64,000 nucleotides of DNA, from positions 100,453 to 164,452 of the forward strand of contig NW_005179106.1 in NCBI RefSeq assembly GCF_000350225.1, in the 5' to 3' direction. The notes beneath the pieces are model-generated. The model saw only the letters and a program-made list of their open reading frames with translations, was not told the origin of the DNA and searched no databases. Below, in pieces: positions 11,061-20,365 of this stretch. How positions within the stretch are numbered: the stretch's first letter is position 1; every line of letters starts with the position of its first letter. The DNA is from Chondrus crispus. Lineage: Eukaryota > Rhodophyta > Florideophyceae > Gigartinales > Gigartinaceae. The position numbers and the translations under genes were made by a program.

Positions 11061-12800
11061 AGGGGGACTGGGCAAAGTGCCGAGGTGGGTTGGGGCGGGG
11101 GGGGGGAGAGGGGGGCAAAGTGTTCCGTTGGGAAGTGGAAAAGGGGTTGGAAATACTGTAGTTTCGGGGAGCCATGCAGGTGGTGGGCGGGTGGTGTGGA
11201 GCGAAAGCAGGACGGTGGGAGGGTAGATCGCACCAATTGCGCTTCGCGAAAGCCGCCCCGGCCGGCTCTCGTCGCTGCCTTGCACGGCTGGACACCGCGG
11301 CCGCGCTCCGGGAATGCCACGCTCATTGCTGCAACAACGCACCATCGCCAGCCCCACCGTTGCCGCCTTTTTGGCACCTCTACAACAATGACCTACCCCG
11401 ATAAACGTCACGTCACGCCCCTGCTTTTTCCCGTTACATTTCGCATTTAAAACCTTTCCACCCCTGTCCCTACCCCCTTGTTTTTTCACTTCACGACAAC
11501 AAGTCCCCAACCTCTAAACTGCCGACAACACTTGAACAACCACATTGCATTGTTCTTTCAACTTTTGTTTACAACGTCATCGTCCATGACTATTGCCTTC
11601 TCGTTCTCTCATTCCCGATCGGGCAAACTTTTCTCCTTCTCCCCATCTTGGCTTTACTCCATCCCATCTCACCTTCGGTCGAACATACCCAACCTCTGTG
11701 TCAACTTCTTTCGGATGCAATGAAGTAACAATAGTTGTCCCTTGCATTGCTCATCATTCTGTTACGTCGGCCCTGCACTTCACTTGCTTTCTTCTTCACT
11801 CTACCGACTGCCTCCTCTTTCTTTCCTTAAATTCACTCTAAATTCCACAGCCATCACACCGTAGACTTACCCAAAACTCAGGCTCGCACTCCCACTCTGC
11901 TAACAATATTGGTGCTGTAGGACAATTTGCCTTTGTCCTTCCTGCTAGATGTGGAGGCGTCTGTCTCTTGTGACATCCCACTGTGATCTCACCCACTCCC
12001 ATGCTTCCACCTTGTCACCCACGCGTCTCTCGTGGATCTCAAGTGTTTTCTCACTCTGAGACACGCTCCCTTTCATATAAATAACCTTTCGTAACAAGCT
12101 ACGCTCCAGATACTGCCCGAACCAAAATACCTCTCACCCTGCACGCACAGTAAATCGTATGACCGACAACATACGCCTCATTTCATTCATTCAGGACAGC
12201 CCCATCGTCCTCGTTCGATCCTCTAACACGCTTGCCACACCTCTCATACAGCAGTACAGTAATACGTCAGTGCTGAATGAAAGATTTGATGGACTCAAAC
12301 GTCAAAGAATCACAATTATACGAACAGGACACCAAATACAGCACCACTCACCCCTCGACTGTGACTTTCATACTACAGGGTACTGCACATCCAAACGTAC
12401 TTATTAAAAACGAGACTACCTGCTTTCCATGTGCGCTGCTCCGTCATTTTTACTTCATTCCACAGGATTGAAACATCACGTGAAACGATAGTATTTCATC
12501 AAACTGCGGACTCAATGCAATTCATGCATTGCTGCTATCTACAGTATGTGAGCAAGAAAACTAACCATGCCACCTTCTCCTATTCCTCCTCCTCGCGTCC
12601 TGTCCACTCCATATCAATTTGGTCGAGGAAGAATGCGCTGCTAAACACGGACGCTAAGGCTTTGCCAACCAAAAATGAGTGCCATTGGACCTTTCCACTA
12701 GACTTCCATTTTTTTCATTTACCATGCCCCGCCGAGGAGAGCGGCTTTGTCATTGAAACAGCTCAATCAGTTTATTCCAGAAACCGTAAACAACGATAAA
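11061..12800. other. Gene-free stretch right of gap
   Basis: Pyrimidine-rich from about 11,450 to 12,150, with only short ORFs. It resembles an upstream region whose gene may lie in the gap or have been lost. No domain recognised. Confidence 0.4.
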
Positions 12801-12856
12801 TATTGATAAAAAAGGCGTCGACAGTACAGTACCCGTATCTAAACAAGGTAGCTGTC

Positions 12857-13215
12857 ATTGGTTGTTTTGAACTCAGTAGTCATAATGGCAGATACTTATT
12901 TGCTGATACTGTAGCATCCATCATATGTCAGATGCATATCTTTTGGGATATATCATACCTCATACAAATTCTCCGTCACAGCAATGAAAACTCAGCTCGT
13001 TCTACAGAATACCCTGCCAGCAGGGTATTCAAGTGGCACCACTTGATGTCAACGTTTTCAACAGCACCAAAGCAACACTACACTGCAGCATGGCGTTCTT
13101 TAATTGGTTGTTTGAACCCAGTGTGCATAATGCTAGACACTAATTTGCTGATAACATCCATCATGGCAAAGTCCGATGCCTGTGTATGGCTGTTGTATCA
13201 CATCATACAAAACAC
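12857..13215. repeat. Two diverged direct repeats, period about 246 bp
   Basis: The sequence starting ATTGGTTG at 12,857 recurs at 13,103. Both copies continue with a GAACYCAGT, CATAATG, TTTGCTGAT and ATCCATCAT order and later CATCATACAAA-like ends. They differ by many substitutions and small indels. A plus-strand open frame of 183 codons runs over both copies and is probably not a gene. Confidence 0.55.
13007..13045. repeat. Two adjacent tight hairpins with CA centres
   Basis: Perfect 11-bp arms at 13,007-13,017 and 13,020-13,030 with a CA spacer, followed at once by 7-bp arms at 13,030-13,036 and 13,039-13,045, again with a CA spacer. Confidence 0.85.
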
Positions 13216-13224
13216 AGTGCTATG

Positions 13225-13355
13225 CACTACTGTAGTATCCTACTGTTGCAGTAAGGTACTGTACCTATCAAAATCTGCCATTACAGTGTACATTACAGTA
13301 CTACTAGAGTATACAGTAGTAGTACTAGAGTACCTCCGTAGGATACTACTGTAAT
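13225..13355. repeat. TACTGTA/TACAGTA cluster with inverted repeats
   Basis: Dense run of TACTGTA-, TACAGTA- and AGTACT-like words. The arms TAGTATCCTAC (13,233-13,243) and GTAGGATACTA (13,338-13,348) enclose smaller palindromes such as GGTACTGTACC. Looks like overlapping foldback sequences. Confidence 0.6.
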
Positions 13356-13909
13356 GCCGCGGAACGGCACGTGGCAACGTGTACAACCGGACTGCGATCC
13401 GGAAGGGGGATGCGCGCGACCATGATAGGGAACCGAAACGCGAGTCCGACGGAAGAGGCGGACGTGGGGGTGTAGTCGACGCCACCGGAGCGTGGCGAAA
13501 GGAAAGGGGAGAAAGGGTGTTGTCAGGCGGGGCAGAGGGGGACAGGGACGAAGGAGGGGTAGGCGGGGGAGACAGGGAAAGAGAGCTTCTCTTACTCTCT
13601 CTTAAGAGCATCTCTTAGGCAGGAGAGAATACTTTAGGGCCACTCCCCAGAGGATAGGGCACGGGAAGGCAGCGAACAGTCGGGAAATAAAGAATTTGGG
13701 TGGATGCCCTCATTGAGCTGGTCGCGGGTGCTGCAACAGTACTATGCTGTAAGCACATTATATTCAATACAGTGTGAAAAACAGATTACAGTAGCCCGCC
13801 TGAAACAAAGGATTGGACCACCTGTCATCATCGTCGCGACCAACTGCTTCGTTTTTCTTCTAATCCGCCATGTTTTTGAGTGGTGCAGTGCAATCACGTC
13901 GTACAAATA

Positions 13910-13947
13910 GTTTCAGGAGGCGCCCATTATTGGGCGCCTCCTGAAAC
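13910..13947. repeat. Perfect 17-bp inverted repeat, 4-nt loop
   Basis: Arms at 13,910-13,926 and 13,931-13,947, loop TTAT. The arms are GC-rich (GGAGGCGCCCA core) in an otherwise mixed region. It is not followed by a T-run and no gene ends nearby. Confidence 0.9.
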
Positions 13948-14102
13948 CCCGAATACGCAATACGTGGTCCTGAACGCCACCGGAAATTCAAAATGTGGAA
14001 AAGTCCTGCGTGCACCGTACGGTAACCGGTTACCTTGCCACTGAATTCGATAACCATGAATGCCTAGTGTGTCACCTCGCAGGATACTCATATCTGAACC
14101 GT

Positions 14103-14169
14103 ACACCGCTTTGCGTAGTACTGACAGTACTACGCAAAGCGGTGTGGTATGGATATCAATATCCATACC
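14103..14169. repeat. Two adjacent perfect hairpins
   Basis: First: 21-bp arms at 14,103-14,123 and 14,125-14,145 with a single A between. Second, directly adjoining: 11-bp arms at 14,146-14,156 and 14,159-14,169 with a CA centre. Confidence 0.9.
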
Positions 14170-14202
14170 CATATTGATGGCTGGCGGCTCTTTGTAATTA
14201 TA

Positions 14203-14371
14203 GTGTCGCAGGTGAAGGGGGGGAAGATGAAGGATGTGGACATGTCCCGCAGCTTGTACGATGTGTCCCGTTTGTGTCGCAGGTGAAGAGGGGCAAGATG
14301 AAGACCCGAGATGGGTCAGATGAAGGATGTGGACATGTTCCACGGCTTTTATACGATGCGTCCCGTTTGCG
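14203..14371. repeat. Diverged tandem duplication
   Basis: The unit beginning GTGTCGCAGGTGAAG at 14,203 and ending in TCCCGTTTG (about 14,274) is followed by a second version up to about 14,370. Both contain GATGAAGGATGTGGACATGT; the second carries a short internal insertion. Confidence 0.65.
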
Positions 14372-14538
14372 GTTCTGCGCAAATACAGCACCCTACTGTA
14401 ATTACATCTTCGGTGTAGTGATTATTGTGTCATTATGGTAACTGTTTGTTATAAATAGAGGCGAGATGGCATATCACGAGCAGGATTTGGTCATTGGTTT
14501 GCTGGCCTCGCGCGGGGCATGCGCCCCCAAGGTGCGCC

Positions 14539-14633
14539 CCCGACAGTGTCCCCCCACACTGTCGGGTCTTAGCTCTGTTGTAAATAGACAGTGTGGGGAA
14601 GGTCTTAGCTCTGTTGTACACACAGTGTGGGGA
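14539..14633. repeat. Hairpin plus short direct repeat
   Basis: Arms at 14,539-14,549 and 14,556-14,566 (11 bp, loop of six C). Immediately after, GGTCTTAGCTCTGTTGTA occurs twice (from about 14,565 and 14,599), each followed by an ACAGTGTGGGG-like block. Confidence 0.7.
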
Positions 14634-15280
14634 GGGGGCAGGCAGATAAATAGTCTTCTGCTATAGGTGAGTCCGGACGACGGTTATAAAAGCTTTGGCA
14701 TTTCACAGCAATGTGGCCAAATTTTAAATCCAAAACTGTATTGGTATCAAAAGAAACCCCAGATACAACGTAGTCTCACTTGTGCTTCAAACGGCCCAGT
14801 TCAGGCTGTGTCATAATGGCGAATCCTCCGGCTGTACAAGTACTGCAATTAATATATCACGCTGTAGCACGAATTGATTGTGGTGTACAGTACCAACAAA
14901 CACAAAACCAGTCAAATTTTCAGTCTTTTTTGGGCTTCCAACGTCCAGAGGTTTGTTTCGTGCAGTCTTCCGTTGTTGCGTCGCATCTTTTTCTTGTTGT
15001 CAACAATTTACATATGTATGACTGTATACAGCCGACGGGCGTACAGTCACTGACTTCAGTACTGTACGCCTAATAGGCACCTCGCAAAGAAAAATGAAAA
15101 AGGCACCTGGATAAGTGTTGTGGAAAGAGACGCCTTGTTGCCGTTGTCCAAATAGTCACGTTACAGAGGCATAGCCAATACTGCCGGAGTGGATGTTTAG
15201 AGAAATGTCGACGTAGCAATATGAACGGGGATATCATTTTCTATTCTTGATTCGAGATTTTTCTATTAAGATGTGACCAT

Positions 15281-15761
15281 GTAAAGGGGGGTTGCTGGTG
15301 TTGTCGGACAGTGACAAAAAAATCGGACATGCAAAATATTTTGAAAAATATCTCCGACACGGGCCAAGGAGCACCGCCGCGCGTAACGGCGCCAGATAGT
15401 GCGCCGTATATCAGAACGACGTGGTTGAAATTAAAGAAAAAATATCTCAATCGATTGCTTACGGCTTTCTACGTATAAGTGTGCAACAACCCAAAAATAC
15501 AAAATAGGCGGACTTTTCTATTTTTTATTTATTTGCTTGGATGTCCGATCTTAGTGCTCGGTTGAGGTGCAAAAGTGTCCGCGCGCTTCAATCTCACTCC
15601 TCTTCTGTGTCCGTGGTTGTTTTCGCCAAGTCCCAGTGGACGACAGGCTGAGAGTGTCCCCGTCGCAAAACATAAAAAATGGTGATTGCTTGACAATTAC
15701 AAGTACTTTTTCCTTTTAATATTGAGGTTTTTGTCCGACGTCTCCAGCACCCCCCCTTTAC
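15281..15761. mobile_element. Possible MITE with terminal inverted repeats
   Basis: GTAAAGGGGGGTTGCTGG at 15,281 is matched in inverted orientation by a segment ending at 15,761 (reverse strand GTAAAGGGGGGGTGCTGG). Similarity continues inward to TCGGACA, so the ends are about 30 bp with several mismatches. The 480-bp interior is AT-rich, has no coding capacity and repeats TCGGACA/TGTCCG several times. No target-site duplication could be seen, so the class is open. Confidence 0.45.
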
Positions 15762-16212
15762 AGTATGATAACGAAAAAAGCACACTCTTGTGCTGTAATT
15801 ATATACTCCGAAACAGAAGTTTACATTATTTTTCGGGCATTTCCAATTCGAAAATATATTCTCAAGTAATCCGAAAAGAATTATTTTTTGTGCAGATAGA
15901 ACGATGCCTCCCTTTACTCTCAGGATTTCCTGCCCTACACTAGCATAAGATCAGTGGCTTCATTCCGTCGTCCATGAGCCACTCTGTGTGTATGTTGGGC
16001 TACCGTACGTGTGTACGTGTATGGCTATCATCACATTTTTCAATCTTTCTTGCGCCTCCCGAGCTGGAAGTAGGGAAAATATTCTTGTACAGTATAGAGG
16101 TTATTTACGTAGAGATATCACCCTCAATGACATGTCAGGACCTCAATGAACGTTATTTCACGCACGTACTTGGAACGTCTTCGAGAGGTGTTGGTGTGAC
16201 TGCCAGCAGTGG

Positions 16213-16287
16213 CCCAACTTGTCTTTTCGAGCTGTGTTGACACAGCTACTGTACGAAAAGACAAGTTGGGTGGTGTTGACATCAACA
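16213..16287. repeat. Nested hairpins
   Basis: Outer 17-bp perfect arms at 16,213-16,229 and 16,254-16,270. Inside is an 8-bp-arm hairpin with TG centre (16,230-16,247). Just outside, TGTTGA-CA-TCAACA at 16,274-16,287 repeats the CA-centred design. Confidence 0.88.
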
Positions 16288-16749
16288 ATAGCTGGAGCAG
16301 GTCACCGTCGTCGAGAACGATTAAAGACATGTTCTTAAAATATCCTATCACGCTCAGATAAATTTCTAGACAGCGGTACTCGATTCCACGTATTGGATTA
16401 GAGTCTCGACAGTGTTCGCCAAGAGGCCCGTTGAGGAAAAGGTAATTGATAATTGCGCGTACAAATTAGAAGTATAGTAATGCTTGCAAGTTGCCTACAC
16501 ATAGGGGACACAGTACAGTATCACAGACTTGACCAATCAGGGCCATGTCAAGTCTAAGGACAGGTGTCATTTTCGTTCCCCCTTGTGCGCGAAAGACGTC
16601 GAGATCACTCTACGGGCGGAGCTGCACACTGCTTGCCCTACCCTTACCTTTGACTCACCGCGTGCCGTCCATACATCACCACCGACTGCTGTTTTCTTCA
16701 ATCCTACTCTGCAACACCACCGGAAAATTCTCAGAAAGGAGCGCATACC

Positions 16750-17304
16750 ATGGTTAAGCCTGGCTTTGTGTTGAGCAGCGGCTCATTGACGTCATGGAAG
16801 AGCTCATCCTTTAACGGTAGCGCAAGTGAAGTGTCATCGCTCTCCACCTCACGCAGACCATTGTGCGCTATGCAGACGAAGCCCCGTGCGAACCAAGCGG
16901 CGCGATTTCCATCGATGCAACTCGGTTCGCCGTCGACTCAAATTGGGCGTCCGAAGACGTCGATCAAAAAGTCGGTCGGGGTCACGAACGACGCACCGGC
17001 GGCGCCGGAGACCGATACGGGCAAGGGCGCGGCCAAGGCTAGGCCGCGGCGGAAGACGCAAGCAGACGAAGTGCCGATGTACAAGGTGATCCTGCTGGGC
17101 GAGGAAGAGTATGTGGAGGCGCATGTCGTGACGCAGCTGCAGAAAACGGTCGGGATAGATAAGAAGGAGGCCACGCGCAAGTTCCAAGAGGCACAGCAGT
17201 CCGGCTCCTCGGTGGTTTGCGTCGTGTGCGAGGAGCACGCAGAATTTTACGCGCAGCAACTGAAGAGACAGGACATTTTTGTCACGGTCGAGAAGGATGA
17301 GTGA
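16750..17304 (+). CDS. Plastid-type ClpS-like adaptor with altered N-degron pocket
   Basis: 184 residues. Residues 1-105 are S/T/P/R/K-rich with few acidic residues before about 80 and would serve as a plastid presequence plus flexible N-terminal arm. Residues 106-184 match the ClpS fold: DEVPMYKVILL, then VVTQLQKTVGIDKKEATRKF, the VVCVV strand, EEHAEFYAQQL and a final FVTVEKDE. ClpS delivers substrates, classically N-end-rule ones, to the Clp protease. In classical ClpS the pocket has an N-D pair after the first strand and a His in the second helix region; here these positions read G-E (LLGEEEY) and Q (FQEAQQSG). The fold is clear, but binding of classical N-degrons is doubtful. The start is the first ATG after an in-frame stop-rich region. 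Confidence 0.75.
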   Translation: MVKPGFVLSSGSLTSWKSSSFNGSASEVSSLSTSRRPLCAMQTKPRANQAARFPSMQLGSPSTQIGRPKTSIKKSVGVTNDAPAAPETDTGKGAAKARPRRKTQADEVPMYKVILLGEEEYVEAHVVTQLQKTVGIDKKEATRKFQEAQQSGSSVVCVVCEEHAEFYAQQLKRQDIFVTVEKDE

Positions 17305-18715
17305 TCGCGTTTTGGCGCGGCGCGGGCGACCTAACTTTTTTATACTTAAATTGCGGATGGTTTTTTAGAATGCTGAGTGCGGCGTAGGGCGTCTCGTGGC
17401 AAGTGGTTGAGTAAAATCAAACGGATTGCGCATATCGACGGCACCTTGCAGATACTTGAAAGGGGTATCTATGTGACGGGTAGTCAGATTGCCTCGGGCG
17501 AGACGAGAAGATTGCGCCAGATTGCACGCATACTCTAGGAAGTCGGCGTCGACAAAGCTGACGAGGGTTCTCTTTCCCAAGCTTTTTTTGTCCCGCCATG
17601 CGATCCTGCTTGCGCGTTGACAATTGCGTTGACTATGGCGTGCATTGTCGTTGTTGGGATCAATCGGACAAAGTGCAGCTCAACGCGTATTTACAGTCAA
17701 TTGCATCTTTGTAGGACGGCGGAACACAGTGTGTTCCTGGTACTGTAAAGCACATGGGTGTGTTGAACATACCCATGTGCTTTACAGTACCAGGCCTGTG
17801 AGAGATCCGATGGCGACCTCTCTCGCCTGCGCCGCCGTCTCGATCCAATTCATACCCGCCGTCGAATTATGATCACAGTGCACTATGTCACCACGACTTC
17901 CTTATCACTCGTATCTATATTGATGCGTCGGTCGCACGGCCTTCCTTCCGCTTGATCGGCATCCGGCGGTCGTCCGGCGACATCTTCCTGTAAGACTGGT
18001 CACGTAGCCGGCAGCATACCCGATGAGCTCGAGGTACGGTACGATGTATTGCCCCACCTTTCGGATATTGCCAGAATAACAAGTAAGTCATCCGCTTCTC
18101 ACAACACCAGCCTTGCAGCCCCGCAGACTCTGCGGCAGGGCCTGCAGGGAGTGGCAATTAACGGAATGAAGATTTGTAATCAAACCATAGAACCTGAAGA
18201 AACCCTCGCGGTTCGCTGTCGAGAAAAACTCAAGTTTCAGCCTTGTCCGACCACACGCCATTCCCTGTTCATGCTCTTTGCCTTTTCTATTTGCTTGTGA
18301 ATATGACATCTAACGTTTTTGTTCATATCCATCGTTAATGCAACAGTGCTTTCGCTTTTACACACGTTTCTTGTCTGGGGCAAGACCTTTATCGTGGGTA
18401 TGTTGCTTGGCAGTCTGACTGAATCGGAGTGCATGATGACTTTTAACTAATGTCACGACTCACCGACGCCTTCTAAAGGGCTTCGCTCAGTGTCGATTTT
18501 TGTTCATTTCTGAGCATTCCGTCAACGATGCTTGTCGGCATTGCCGCGTTGTTCACCACCTGGGATCGATGAAAACTAACAGTTTTCCTTACTCTTTTCG
18601 CATCATTTCCGAATTCAGACTTGCCCGCCAGCTTTCTTTCCTGCTGCACTTTAAATAGCGCAGCCGCCATGGCGATGCTAGCATCGAAACAGGTCATGTT
18701 TATTGCACATCTAAG
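17305..18715. other. Intergenic region with a long hairpin
   Basis: About 1.4 kb between convergent genes. No ORF above 83 codons. It holds the 24-bp-arm hairpin listed separately and a short GGAACACA-G-TGTGTTCC palindrome at 17,721-17,737. Confidence 0.45.
17736..17794. repeat. Perfect 24-bp inverted repeat
   Basis: Arms at 17,736-17,759 and 17,771-17,794, loop of 11 nt. The arms contain a TACTGTA/TACAGTA word, as in the 13-kb cluster. The nearest gene end (ClpS-like) is about 430 bp away, so it is not an obvious terminator. Confidence 0.9.
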
Positions 18716-19969
18716 TTATTCATCTGCCACACCCACGACGTCTGTCAAATCAATTGCAAGTTCATTCAACCGGGGCAACCCATACGTCGTGCCATACGTA
18801 GCCATAGATAACATGCCCTTGGAGTTAAAGCCAGCCCTGGCATCATACGAGCGGACCCAAACCGTCCCGAGCTTCAAATCTGCCGGACTCTCAATCACCC
18901 CGTCATCCACCAAGCCCCCCACCACCTCATTCAACTTCTTGTCCACAACCTCGCGACTCGCAAACCCGCGGAACCTATGCGTCGCCCACACGCGCACTCC
19001 CACGTCCTCCACCCACGCATTCTCCGCCTCCGGCTCCTTAACTTTGACGGGACTACTCCCCACAAGCGTACCCGGCACGGCGACGGCCCACTCAAACTCG
19101 TCCTCGCCCACCTTGCGCAAACCGATCGGTGTAACAGTGGAGTATTGCTCTTTTCGCCTCAAGCCGCCCTCGAACACGCAGTCCGGCAGCACCGGGACGG
19201 CCCAAATCCTGTCGCGATCGCCCGGCATCAGCGTGTCTCTGGCGCGGACCTCCCTGTGCGGTGCGTGGCGCACGAGCGTGTAGCGGCGCGCGTTGCGCAG
19301 TACGCGGCGGCGCCCGGCATCGTTCTCCGGGTGCGGCGTCGGCCACAGCCAGATGATGTCCGTGAGCGTGGGCAGAGCCTGGGCGAGGACGGCGATGGGC
19401 GGCATATACCACTCGTCGTCGATGCGCGTGATGAGGCCGTCGGAAAAGGCCGCGCGTGACGTGCCGGACACCGAGACGCGCGGGCGCCACGGCAGCGGGT
19501 ACGTGAAGGAGAGCGCCCAATCGAAGCGCAGGGTTGCGTCGTCCGAGGTGGCAGAATGCACGTCGAGCGTCGGGTCCTCGGCGAAGAAGAAGAGCGAAGC
19601 AAAGAAGTCCACGGCCTCCTTGGCGGAGCCCAGAGTGAGCAGGGGCGTGTCCCAGACGGCGGTGGGCGCGAACAGCGGTGTGAGCTGGGCGGCTTCGGGG
19701 GAGCCTTCGGAGAAAATGGTGTAGAGGGCGCGGAGAAGGGGGTGGGGGAGGACGTGCGGGGGGAGCGGAGGGTCGGTGGCGGGAGGGGGGGTGGGCTCGC
19801 TGGTAGGCTGGCCGCGCACGAGGTCCGGGGAGGAGGTCATACGGGGACGCAGGCGGCGGCGGCAGGGGCGGCGGCAGGGGCGGCGGCGGCAGGGTGCATG
19901 GCAGGAGAGGGGGGAGCAGGGGCGGTAGCGGAGAGGGAGAGGAGATGAGGTGAAGGCAGGGGCGGGCAT
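18716..19969 (-). CDS. Plastid SOUL haem-binding protein with DUF2358 domain
   Basis: 417 residues from the chosen Met. N-terminal part is a presequence (MPAPAFTSSPLPLRYRP..., very R/P-rich). Next, about residues 75-215 form an NTF2-like DUF2358 domain (HPLLRALYTIF ... LFAPTAVWDTPLL ... ITRIDDEWYMPP). The C-terminal part is a SOUL/HBP haem-binding domain: VWATHRFRGFASREVVDKKL, LVDDGV, VRSYDARAGF and the final LPRLNELAIDL. The same two-domain combination is known from plant chloroplast haem-binding protein HBP5, which works in tetrapyrrole handling; that function is inferred here. The open frame extends 64 codons upstream, but that part overlaps the likely promoter shared with MFAP1 and lacks targeting character, so Met at 19,969 is preferred. 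Strongly GC-rich coding sequence. Confidence 0.75.
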   Translation of the reverse strand: MPAPAFTSSPLPLRYRPCSPLSCHAPCRRRPCRRPCRRRLRPRMTSSPDLVRGQPTSEPTPPPATDPPLPPHVLPHPLLRALYTIFSEGSPEAAQLTPLFAPTAVWDTPLLTLGSAKEAVDFFASLFFFAEDPTLDVHSATSDDATLRFDWALSFTYPLPWRPRVSVSGTSRAAFSDGLITRIDDEWYMPPIAVLAQALPTLTDIIWLWPTPHPENDAGRRRVLRNARRYTLVRHAPHREVRARDTLMPGDRDRIWAVPVLPDCVFEGGLRRKEQYSTVTPIGLRKVGEDEFEWAVAVPGTLVGSSPVKVKEPEAENAWVEDVGVRVWATHRFRGFASREVVDKKLNEVVGGLVDDGVIESPADLKLGTVWVRSYDARAGFNSKGMLSMATYGTTYGLPRLNELAIDLTDVVGVADE

Positions 19970-20365
19970 CTTGGAGACGGGTGCGGAGGTTGTAGAGGCG
20001 GAGGGGGTTGGTGGAGAGGTGCGAGGGGGAATTGAGGTTAGTACAGATTTGGCGAAGAAGGTCGGTGTTCTCGGGCTGCCGTATTGCTGCCGACCTCCGC
20101 AAGAGGAGAGGAGCTCAGCTTTTGAAAGGACACTTGTCCAGCGTCCATTCGATCGGGCCATCCGCCATCACGCGTACCATTCGTCACGACCGATATGCAT
20201 CGCGCCAGTCGCAGTCGGCAGCATGTTTCTGTCAGCCAATAAAATCGCGTCGTGCGGGCTCGCGAAGTGGACCCGCAATTCTGGACCCGGCGCACTCTTT
20301 CTGATTCCCCCGTGACGTCACCGCGGCTTCGTCGGCCAGCCGACTCTCTCCCCCTTCACCCCACC
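19970..20365. promoter_or_regulatory. Shared upstream region of SOUL and MFAP1 genes
   Basis: 396 bp between two divergent start codons; both promoters must lie here or overlap the genes. A TGACGTCA palindrome (CRE/bZIP-type word) occurs at 20,314-20,321, about 45 bp before the MFAP1 start. No clear TATA box. Confidence 0.4.

Noticed and set aside
10372..11510. Open frames of 245-368 codons through the N run
   Set aside because: They are open only because unknown bases contain no stop codon.
12803..13354. 183-codon plus-strand frame
   Set aside because: Runs over diverged direct repeats and hairpins; composition is not coding-like and no domain is seen.
13007..16287. CRISPR array
   Set aside because: Hairpins differ in sequence and spacing and there are no regular repeat-spacer units; the organism is eukaryotic.
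19092..20102. 336-codon minus frame overlapping the SOUL gene
   Set aside because: Shadow of the GC-rich SOUL/DUF2358 gene in another frame; low-complexity P/R/A sequence.
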